A stretch of DNA of 48,313 nucleotides from Candidatus Schekmanbacteria bacterium (GTDB lineage Bacteria; CSSED10-310; JACPHN01): positions 1-48,313 of the forward strand of contig JACPHN010000009.1 in the NCBI GenBank assembly GCA_016188575.1, given 5' to 3'. This document shows, piece by piece, positions 39,902 to 48,313 of this stretch (its first letter is position 1; every line of letters starts with the position of its first letter). A program made the translations under genes and the position numbers. The notes below the pieces were generated by a model. It made no database searches. It saw only the letters and a program-made list of their open reading frames with translations, and had not been told where the DNA came from.

Positions 39902-40774
39902 ATGAACATCAACGTCGCCAATGGATATCGCCTCCCAACCGTGGGTCTGGGCTACATCCACCAGTTCTTGCTGCGGTTCGGCCAGCGGGTTGACGAGGCT
40001 ACACATGGATTGCTGTCGCGTGCCGAGGCCAGGCTCGCGTGTAGCCTCACGGACCGTTACAAGTATGGGCTCGAGGTGCATCTGCCTGCCACCTACATCA
40101 GCGATGGCCACGTGGTGCCTGCCGAATTCGCCGCGCGCCGCGTCGCCGACGACGCGGAAATCGCGTTTCGCAAGGGATCTCGGTCCCCGCACGACTATTT
40201 TTGCAGAGTCGCGGTCATCCCGCGTCAGGATCACGTCCTGGCGCTGCTCTATACGTCGCAGCGCCGCTTCGTGGAGCTTTGGGAGTCACTTCCCGAGGTA
40301 CGTGGATATGGGTACTGGGATGAATCGGACCCGCCCGAGGACGTGAGCGAGTCGGAGTGGGAGCAGCGGCGTCTGGAATGGGAGCAGTCGCTGCCTCTCG
40401 TTGGCGCCCCGCGCTGTCCGGGCCAGATGGGTCTCTTTTTTCAGGCGATGACCAATCGTAACCTCCCGGAAGTCACTGCGAGCGACATGTGCGCGTTTGC
40501 GCCGACGCTCGAAGAGCGCACCATGGCACTCGCCATCGACATGCTCTATCCGGAGTTTCTGCGGCACATGGAGCATGACGATCACCAACTTCCGGCGTGG
40601 GCGGTGATGCTCGAGTTCAGCGAGTGGATCGACGGCAGCGGCATGCAGCGCAAGGAGCGAAAGATGGATGAGGTGAGGTCAAAGCTCGAGCCGTTGCCCT
40701 CGGAGGAATCTTTCCTGGCCCAGATTCCGGCCTCGGTTGCCACGGACATCGACCCGATGATCGCCAGGCTCTGA
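39902..40774 (+). CDS. Hypothetical protein of unknown family
   Basis: 290 residues from ATG 39,902, preceded by a GGGGG-CAAGCAG purine-rich site. It is acidic, Trp/Tyr-rich and without membrane segments or signal. Visible features are a start NVANGYRLPTVGLGYIHQFL, an RYKYGLEVHLPATYISDGHV stretch, an acidic middle (ESDPPEDVSESEWEQRRLEW) and a helical C-terminus. I do not recognise the family and see no catalytic motif. It is followed 118 bp later by the EttA gene in the same direction. The codon composition is like its neighbours, so there is no sign of recent transfer. Confidence 0.65.
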   Translation: MNINVANGYRLPTVGLGYIHQFLLRFGQRVDEATHGLLSRAEARLACSLTDRYKYGLEVHLPATYISDGHVVPAEFAARRVADDAEIAFRKGSRSPHDYFCRVAVIPRQDHVLALLYTSQRRFVELWESLPEVRGYGYWDESDPPEDVSESEWEQRRLEWEQSLPLVGAPRCPGQMGLFFQAMTNRNLPEVTASDMCAFAPTLEERTMALAIDMLYPEFLRHMEHDDHQLPAWAVMLEFSEWIDGSGMQRKERKMDEVRSKLEPLPSEESFLAQIPASVATDIDPMIARL

Positions 40775-40892
40775 CCGACCGCCCCGACCCGAATCGCCGG
40801 TCTGTTTGCCCGCGCGCCGCCATTGCCGGCGCCTGCCGGAATTGCTATCCTGCTCCCACCGAAGAGCTCACGTCCCCGCCAAGGAGGCACGC

Positions 40893-42569
<1,677 letters not shown>

Positions 42570-42603
42570 TGCCGGCCGGAAGCTGGTCCGCGCGCCGCTG
42601 CCG

Positions 42604-43017
42604 TCACTCCTGTCCGCCGGCCCGCTCCAGGGCGCGGATGCAATCGGCGTCGCGGCGCTTCCTGGCCACGGCAAGGGCGGTTCTCCCCTGCAAGTCGCGG
42701 ACGTTCGGCTTGGCGCCGGCCATGAGAAGCTCGCGGACAATGCTCGCTTGCCCCGCTTCCGCGGCGACGACGAGCGGCGGGCCATGACGGATCGCATTGA
42801 TGTCCGTCCCGGCCTTGATCAGCTCCTTGAGCCTGCTCAGGTCGCCCCGGCGAGCGGCCTTCATGAGCTCGGTCTCCGGACCGCGAGCAGCGCGACGTCT
42901 GCTCAGCACCACATAGGCGACGATCACCGCCACGACGGCGGCAACGACCGCGGGATGCAAGCTCGACAAGAAATCCGTGATCGTTTGCACGACCCCCGGC
43001 TGGACCTGTTCTTCCAC
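42604..43017 (-). CDS. Membrane-anchored ankyrin-repeat protein
   Basis: 137 residues from GTG 43,017, chosen because GGAGG lies six bases upstream; the upstream 64 codons are low-quality. A single membrane helix (HPAVVAAVVAVIVAYVVLSR, ~17-36) is followed by ankyrin repeats: ELMKAARRGDLSRLKELI, then GTDINAIRHGPPLVVAAEAG and VRELLMAGAKPNVRDLQGRT. The repeats have the usual consensus (A-G-A-x-x-N/D, ALxxAxxxG). Such small proteins serve as protein-protein interaction modules. The partner is unknown. It converges with the EttA gene with 34 bp between stops. Confidence 0.8.
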   Translation of the reverse strand: MEEQVQPGVVQTITDFLSSLHPAVVAAVVAVIVAYVVLSRRRAARGPETELMKAARRGDLSRLKELIKAGTDINAIRHGPPLVVAAEAGQASIVRELLMAGAKPNVRDLQGRTALAVARKRRDADCIRALERAGGQE

Positions 43018-43274
43018 CTCTGACCTCCGATTCCTTTTCGCGTGTCGAGTCTCGAGTTTCGGGTTCAGGAATGTTGTCGCCAAAGGCGCGAGCTCAAACT
43101 CGAAACGCGGCGCTCGAACGCAGATGATACCCGGGCGCGCGGAGCGACCGCAAGGCGTTTGGTGCTCGCGGCGCACTGTCCCTGCGGCCGCGATTGCGCT
43201 ACAGTTCACCGCCAGCGGCTGCCGGAGCTCTCGGCCCGCGCTGGACAGTCGTTTTCCGCTGAGGAGCGTGTGCC

Positions 43275-43916
43275 GTGTCTGTAGATCTTGCGCTGTATGA
43301 GCTTCGTTTCTCTCCCAACAACATCAAGGCGCGCGTGGCGCTCGGCTACAAGGGCCTGGAGCATACGCTGATTCCCGTGGATCCCGCCGACCGCGGAACG
43401 GTCATCGCGGTCTCGGGTCAACCCCTGACCCCGGTGCTGAAGCACGGCAGCACCGTGATTTTCGATTCCGGCGCGATCCTGCGCTATCTGGACGCGAATT
43501 TCCCACAGGCGCCGCGGCTCTTCTCGGCAGACTACAGCAAGATGCGCGCGATCGAGGAATGGGAGCACTTCGGCAGAGGCGCCGCCATCGCCCCCGTCGG
43601 ACGCATGTTCCGAGCAGTGTTTGGGGGCGACCGCGACCCCGAGGTTGGCCGGCTGGCGTCGGCCGCGCTGGCCACGGTCAGCGAGCGGATCGAAGCGCGG
43701 TTGGCAGAAGCCGAGTGGCTCGTCGGCGACCGGATGACGGCGGCGGATGTCACGGTGGCGCCTCCCATCTGGTACGGCATGCTGCCGGAGAGTGTCGCCT
43801 CGCGTTTCGAGATGCTCGCGTTTTTTGCCGCAAATCTACATCTCGGCGCCGGGCGTGAGCGCACGCGAGCGTGGGTGAACCGCGTCCTCGCCCATGACGG
43901 CGGCTTGCGCCTGTGA
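43275..43916 (+). CDS. Glutathione S-transferase-like protein
   Basis: 213 residues. The N-terminal thioredoxin-like domain starts LALYELRFSPNNIKARVALG, with the LTPVLKHG cis-Pro loop and VIFDSGAILRYLDANFP, which holds the Glu/Asp-Ser glutathione-binding pair as DS. The C-terminal helical domain has WLVGDRMTAADVTVAPPIWY, the GDxxTxADxxxxP signature of GSTs. The first-domain catalytic position is Ser/Asn rather than Cys. Electrophile substrate unknown. The GTG start at 43,275 has GAGGAG eight bases upstream. It runs convergent to the kinase gene. Confidence 0.88.
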   Translation: MSVDLALYELRFSPNNIKARVALGYKGLEHTLIPVDPADRGTVIAVSGQPLTPVLKHGSTVIFDSGAILRYLDANFPQAPRLFSADYSKMRAIEEWEHFGRGAAIAPVGRMFRAVFGGDRDPEVGRLASAALATVSERIEARLAEAEWLVGDRMTAADVTVAPPIWYGMLPESVASRFEMLAFFAANLHLGAGRERTRAWVNRVLAHDGGLRL

Positions 43917-43937
43917 CCGCGCCGTAGCGGCTCCCCC

Positions 43938-46220
43938 TCAGCGGACTGCCGAAATCCGCCAGCGGCCCTCAAACCGCTTGAACAGAAACGTCTGCCGCCG
44001 CTCTTCTCGGGCTTCTTCGCCGTCCACGGTGACCACGGTATCGACCATCCGGCACTGAAGCGAGAGACCCGATGGGGCGAAGATGACCTTGCCGACCGGC
44101 TCGATCTCGACTCGCCGCGTTTCGACGTCGGCGAACCTCGCCGCAATCGCCGCTTTCGTCGTGTCGTCGATCGTCGGCCAGGCACTCTCGAGCAGGCGCA
44201 TGTCCTTTGTCGCGAGTGCCTTCGCGTATTGCTCGAGGACCGCGCGCAACTGGTAGTCGAGGGATCCGGATCGATCCGGCGTCGCGGTCGGCTCGGCGCC
44301 GGGACGGACGATCGGTGGGCCACCGCTGCCGCCGGGCACGATCTTTTTTCTGTCCAGTTCCTGGCCGGTGGCGGTGGCGGTAGGCCCTCCACCGACTGGT
44401 GCCGGTGTCAGCCGCGCCGCCGCGACTTCAGTGAGAGCGGTCGCCGTTGCCGCCGCGGCGGCTAGCTCCTGTCGCTGGGCCCCTGCGAGCGCCGCGGCGA
44501 GCCTTTGTCGCGCGGCTTCGAAAGCGACTTCCGCGGCGCGGTACTCGCCCGAGGCGAAAAGCTCCTCGCCGTTACGGGCGAGATCACCGGCGTTCTCAAT
44601 CGCCCTTTGTAGCGCCGGGCGCTGGTCCGAGGGTTTCGGGAGCTGCGTCGCCGCCTCATCATACCGAGCTTTCGCCGCCATTGCGGTCTGGCGCTGGCTC
44701 GCCGCCCGGGCCTCCCTCGCGATGGCCTCTTGCTGCAGCTCACTCTCCGCCCTGCTCACGAGGTCCGCCAGCGCCCGGTCGTTCGGCGCCTGCGCCAGTG
44801 CCGCGCGGGAAACGTAAAGAGCCTCTTGCGCTCGCCCCGCGGCGAGGAGCTCCTCAGCGCTCCCACGCGCCGCGGCGGCGGCCTCGAGCGCCGCTTCAGC
44901 CGCCGCCACGATCGTGGACGCCAGGAGATCTGCCTCCTGGTGTCCCAGCAGGGGCTGTGCCAGCGCCAGGGCGCCGGCGAAATCTCGCGCTGCCAGTAGC
45001 TCCCGCGCCGCGGCGAGATCCTCGGCCCACCGGGGAGCTTTTTCCGGCGGTTGCTCCGCCGCGGTCGTCATGGGCGGAGGTGTTTGCAGCTCTTCCGCAC
45101 GTTCTGCTTCGCGGTCGCCGCCAGGAGCGGCGACTGCGGTCGCAGTGGCGCCCACTCCCTGCAGGGGCCGGAGAGCCGTCGCGGTTGCCGCGGGGGACGG
45201 CCCGGGACGCGGGGCCCAGGCGGGGAGAAACGTCAATCCCCCGCGCCACGCCATGCCCGCAGCAATCATTGCGGCTACGGCGACGGCCGCGATCAGCGCG
45301 AGAGCCCCCCACTTGCCCATGCGGCGAGCGGCGATGGTTGCCTGGGCCGCCCGCGGCGGGACCGCCTTCAGTCCCGTGCTGTCCGGTGCGGCCGGCGGCG
45401 GCCGTAGGGCCGCGCCAATCGAGCGCAATGCCGTACCCACTTCCGCCAGCGATTGCGGCCGGTCCGCGGCCCTTTTTGCGAGCATTCTCGTGATCACCGC
45501 GCAGAGGTCCGCCGGAAGGTCGGGCTTCACCTCGTGCAGCGGCGCGGGGTCTTCCCGCGTGATCCGAAACAGAATTCGCGGGATGGAGTCGCCGCTGAAA
45601 GCGCGCAAGCCGCTGATGAGCTCGTAAAAAACACACCCGGCCGAGAATACGTCCGAGGTCGCCCGCACCGCCTGTCCCAGGATCTGCTCGGGCGCCATGT
45701 AGCTCGGAGTGCCCAGCGCGATGCCGCTCTTGGTCAGATCGGAGGTGTCGGTTCGCGCCAGCCCGAAGTCGAGAATCTTTACTGTCCCATCGGGGAGCAG
45801 AAAAATATTGCCCGGCTTGACGTCGCGATGAACCACCCCGTGCTGATGAGCGTGGTGAAGCCCGTCACAGATCTGAATCATCACGTCGAGCCGGCTCGCG
45901 AGCGACAAGTCACCTTCGTCGATGACGCGGCGCAGAGTCCTCCCCTCCAGATACTCCATCGCGATGAACAGGCGCGCGCGATCATCCCCGAGCTCGTAGA
46001 TCGTCACGATATTGCGATGAGATAGGCTCCCCGCGGACCGCGCCTCTCTGATGAAGCGACTGCGGATTTCTTCACTGGTGGAAAGCTCGCGACTGATCAC
46101 CTTGATGGCCACGGGCCGGTTTATGCGCGGGTCCACGCCGCGATAAACGGTGCCCATGGATCCGGCGCCCAGCTTACCGACGATTACGTAGTTGCCCAGG
46201 TGCTGAGACTTGTCACTCAC
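43938..46220 (-). CDS. Transmembrane Ser/Thr protein kinase with helical and NTF2-like C-terminal part
   Basis: About 760 residues. Kinase domain (~7-265): LGAGSMGTVY, K40, HRDVKPGN (D133), DFG (151-153) and APE all intact. A membrane helix (~305-330, WGALALIAAVAVAAMIAAGM) separates it from an outer region of Ala/Glu-rich helices (EELLAAGRAQEALYVSRAAL and similar, TPR-like or coiled-coil). The last ~110 residues (QLRAVLEQYAKALATKDMRL, RWRISAVR end) look like an NTF2/SnoaL-type domain with a typical closing strand. The start at GTG 46,220 has GGGGAG ten bases upstream. An ATG at 46,271 is possible but lacks a ribosome binding site. Divergent from the next kinase gene. Confidence 0.86.
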   Translation of the reverse strand: MSDKSQHLGNYVIVGKLGAGSMGTVYRGVDPRINRPVAIKVISRELSTSEEIRSRFIREARSAGSLSHRNIVTIYELGDDRARLFIAMEYLEGRTLRRVIDEGDLSLASRLDVMIQICDGLHHAHQHGVVHRDVKPGNIFLLPDGTVKILDFGLARTDTSDLTKSGIALGTPSYMAPEQILGQAVRATSDVFSAGCVFYELISGLRAFSGDSIPRILFRITREDPAPLHEVKPDLPADLCAVITRMLAKRAADRPQSLAEVGTALRSIGAALRPPPAAPDSTGLKAVPPRAAQATIAARRMGKWGALALIAAVAVAAMIAAGMAWRGGLTFLPAWAPRPGPSPAATATALRPLQGVGATATAVAAPGGDREAERAEELQTPPPMTTAAEQPPEKAPRWAEDLAAARELLAARDFAGALALAQPLLGHQEADLLASTIVAAAEAALEAAAAARGSAEELLAAGRAQEALYVSRAALAQAPNDRALADLVSRAESELQQEAIAREARAASQRQTAMAAKARYDEAATQLPKPSDQRPALQRAIENAGDLARNGEELFASGEYRAAEVAFEAARQRLAAALAGAQRQELAAAAATATALTEVAAARLTPAPVGGGPTATATGQELDRKKIVPGGSGGPPIVRPGAEPTATPDRSGSLDYQLRAVLEQYAKALATKDMRLLESAWPTIDDTTKAAIAARFADVETRRVEIEPVGKVIFAPSGLSLQCRMVDTVVTVDGEEAREERRQTFLFKRFEGRWRISAVR

Positions 46221-46583
46221 AGAAAGCTCGCTCCCCGGCGCGACTGCCGCTTGCCGGGTCAGGAACGCCATTCGCGATGGCCGCGTTCACAGCCAGCGCG
46301 GGCGTGGTATTCACTATCGCCGCGCTCTGCATATCCCCACCGCCAAGGCGTTGTCCACCCTCCGGCCGCGCGCGAGCGCACCCCTGCGTGCGTGAACCGG
46401 GCTTTGCCCAGGGGTTGGATTGCAGCTCCACGCTATCTGGTGTAGAAGCGGAAGACGGCCAGGTCACCTGAATCCACCGGCGGTTCGACTGCGAGAAGAC
46501 CCCCTACCTCACCTCCGCCCGCAAGCGGCGGGAAGGACGGAAGTTGGCGGGTGCGACGCTTCTGTCTGCGTGAGGGGAATCCC
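46221..46583. promoter_or_regulatory. Divergent region between two kinase genes
   Basis: 363 bp shared by the divergent starts at 46,220 and 46,584. No convincing box pair was found. A CCGCCCGCAAGCGGCGGG inverted repeat near 46,516-46,533 is the only clear structure. The plus gene's GAGGGGAATCCC ribosome binding site ends the region. Confidence 0.35.
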
Positions 46584-47705
46584 GTGCCGTCTTGCCATAT
46601 CTGCCAGATCGAGCTCGGGCAAGGTGCCGGGTCTTGCAGCGCGTGCGGTGCACCCGCACTCCCGGAGCTCGAAATCGCCGGCGGCGAGGGCGCCAGAGTC
46701 GGACCCTTCTGGTTGGGGCGAAAACTCGGTGAAGGCGGAATGGGCGTTGTCTATGAGGCTGCTCACGCCGAGACCGGCGAGCCGGTCGCGCTGAAAACAG
46801 TGAAGGTTGCGCGACAGCGCTCGGTGCTTTCGATACGTCGCGAAATTCGCGCGCTTGCCCGACTCAACCACCCCGGTATCGCGCGTGTTGTCGCTGAAGG
46901 AGTCCACGATGGCGTGCCCTGGTACGCGATGGCGTATGTGGAGGGCGTATCGATGCGCCGGTGGTTGCGGCGATCAGCGGATATCGGTCGCGCCTCCGCC
47001 GGAACGATCATGGACACGCCGGCAATGCCCGCGAGCGAGATCCTCGCGAGCCGCCTGATGCCGACCACGATGGACCTCGACAGCGGGGGCGAAGGCGCCG
47101 AGGTCTCATCGCGCGCTCTTCCCCCCGACTTGCTGCCCGCGCTTGCGCTGGTCAACCTGCTCGGCGAGCCGCTCTCCTACATGCACGGCGAAGGATTCGT
47201 GCATCGGGACCTCAAGCCCGAAAACGTCCTGGTGAGGGACGACGGCAGGCCGATCTTGATTGATTTTGGCCTGGCCCTGCACGGCGGTTTCGTCAGTAGA
47301 GAGCAGCTTGCGGGTCCAGACGTGGCAGCGGGAACGCCCCAGTACATGGCCCCTGAGCAGATCCGGGGCAGGCATGTCGACGCTCGGGCTGATCTCTACG
47401 CTCTCGGCTGCATGTTGTACGAGATGGTTACCGGCGCAGCGCCATTCGCCGCGGGGAACGCAAACGAGCTGGCCGCGAGACACCTGACCGAAAACGCCGC
47501 ACCGCCGTCTCGCAGCGCACCGAGCATCCCGCCAGAGCTCGACGCGCTCATCCTGAGCCTCCTGGCCAAGGACCCCGGCGCTCGGCCCGGTCACGCCGAC
47601 GCTATTGCCGTTGCCCTGAAGAGACTCGGAGTCGCTGCCGGCGGTGTCTGGCGAGACGCCCCAAAGGCGCGGCCCTGCCTCTATCGCGCGCCTCGCAGGG
47701 CGTGA
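46584..47705 (+). CDS. Ser/Thr protein kinase with zinc ribbon (5' part of a frameshifted kinase-AAA gene)
   Basis: 373 residues from GTG 46,584 with GAGGGG six bases upstream. An N-terminal zinc ribbon (CHIC...CSAC) precedes the kinase: LGEGGMGVVYEAA, VALKTVKV, HRDLKPENVLV, IDFGLALH in place of DFG preceded by Ile-Asp, and APEQIRGR. A long insert (~60 residues) lies before the catalytic loop. The frame ends at RAPRRA-stop. The neighbouring frame continues with an AAA domain, so the ancestral gene was a kinase-AAA-TPR protein like that at 15,407. Two bases (GC) seem to have been lost near 47,688 in a GCGCGC run. The kinase part could still fold alone. Confidence 0.75.
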   Translation: MPSCHICQIELGQGAGSCSACGAPALPELEIAGGEGARVGPFWLGRKLGEGGMGVVYEAAHAETGEPVALKTVKVARQRSVLSIRREIRALARLNHPGIARVVAEGVHDGVPWYAMAYVEGVSMRRWLRRSADIGRASAGTIMDTPAMPASEILASRLMPTTMDLDSGGEGAEVSSRALPPDLLPALALVNLLGEPLSYMHGEGFVHRDLKPENVLVRDDGRPILIDFGLALHGGFVSREQLAGPDVAAGTPQYMAPEQIRGRHVDARADLYALGCMLYEMVTGAAPFAAGNANELAARHLTENAAPPSRSAPSIPPELDALILSLLAKDPGARPGHADAIAVALKRLGVAAGGVWRDAPKARPCLYRAPRRA

Positions 47706-48130
47706 TCGCGAGCTCGGGCTCCTCATGGCTCGCGTGGCTGACGTGCAACATGGCATGGGCGGCATGGTGCTCATCTCGGGCGAAAGTGGTGTCGGCAAGA
47801 GCCGGCTCATGCTGGAAATCGCCGCACGCGCAACCGACAGGGGTGTCAAAGTCTTGTTCGGACATTGCTTGCCGGACCAGCGTCGGGCCTTGGGTGCTTT
47901 TCACGCCGTATTCGAAAGCATTGCCGATCATTGCCGGGAAGAGGGCATGGTGACCACAGACAGGATTCTGGCTCATCGTGGCCGCGTGCTGGCGCAATAC
48001 TTCGACGGCCTGGCGGCGCTACCCGGCCAGGCCGCGTATGCGAATCCGGCCGAGCTGCCCGCCGGACAGGCGCTCACGCGACTTTATCACTATCTCTGGA
48101 AGACTCTGACGGCCTTTGCGAGCAATGGGC
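47692..48130 (+). pseudogene. AAA-domain fragment separated from its kinase by a frameshift
   Basis: In frame 1, RLAGRDRELGLLMARVADVQ leads to Walker A ISGESGVGKSRL and a FGHCLPDQRRALGAFHAVFE stretch. These follow the ATPase-domain layout of kinase-AAA-TPR regulators. It directly continues the kinase frame after an apparent two-base loss. Recognisable homology ends about 48,130 at TLTAFASNG, where a foreign segment with a minus-strand ORF end begins. Confidence 0.7.
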
Positions 48131-48313
48131 TTCGCCGCTGGCGAAAATCAGGCCATCTGTGCCGGCCAGAAGTCGACCAGGGTGCGAATCCGAAATTTCA
48201 ACTGAGTCGCGGTTTCACGGGAGCATCAGGCAATCAAGAGCGACGGGAAAGGGCCTTGGCAACGGTCCGCTTTGCGTATGCGAAGGCGCCCCGGCCGCGC
48301 CGGACCAGGGCCC
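48131..48313. mobile_element. Possible end of an inserted element (runs off window)
   Basis: The AAA sequence stops abruptly near 48,130. On the minus strand an open frame from the window edge ends at a TGA at 48,234 with the basic tail AKRTVAKALSRRS. This would suit the C-terminus of a transposase. About 100 bp between that stop and the AAA break could be the element end. Nothing specific identifies the family; low confidence. Confidence 0.25.

Overview
The window comes from a GC-rich bacterium with an outer membrane. It encodes a FadL-type porin, lipoproteins and surface proteins ending in a Pro-Thr linker plus a hydrophobic anchor. It also carries four Ser/Thr protein kinases in 48 kb. This mix suggests a deltaproteobacterial or Binatota-like lineage; that placement is inference, as no rRNA, tRNA or ribosomal-protein gene was seen.

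Layout. 1-2,400 is a gene-poor graveyard: two pieces of Rpn-type nuclease/transposase genes, an FN3-plus-anchor fragment, dispersed repeats and five exact 42-bp tandem units. 2,404-9,162 (minus) holds a TMEM68-like acyltransferase coupled to a molybdopterin oxidoreductase, then a giant zinc-ribbon/cyclase-like/AAA/TPR protein whose cyclase has lost its metal ligands. 9,481-12,273 encodes a secreted Gly-rich protein with a putative papain-like C-terminal domain. 12,401-15,357 holds a GNAT, a four-helix protein and an EEP phosphoesterase. 15,407-20,480 pairs a kinase-AAA-TPR regulator with a secreted anchored protein.

The most interesting region is 20,954-26,499, the remains of a defence-type island. 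An excisionase-like HTH gene and a chimeric scrap (SNF2-helicase-like start joined to a methylase-like end) precede a tightly overlapping trio: DUF3696-type AAA ATPase, PIN-domain nuclease and RNA ligase. Pieces of an Lhr-like helicase flank the trio in permuted order, C-terminal part upstream and frameshifted N-terminal part downstream. The trio looks intact and could be an RNA cut-and-seal module.

26,824-32,931 (minus) is an envelope and signalling block: TPR membrane protein, lipoprotein, kinase with PEGA domain, DinB-like protein and FadL. 33,102-34,382 is a lipoprotein PLD/cardiolipin-synthase-like enzyme. 34,540-38,840 is another decayed zone (RHS start, split unknown gene, glycosyltransferase end, two transposase remnants) containing one intact gene, an anchored M23 peptidase. 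38,939-43,916 holds an MqsRA-like toxin-antitoxin pair, an unknown protein, EttA, an ankyrin protein and a GST-like protein. 43,938 to the end has two divergent kinases; the right one is frameshifted before its AAA domain and then interrupted.

Two families of short palindromic repeats thread through the window. They sit at gene ends, supply a C-terminal tail to one gene, and split another.
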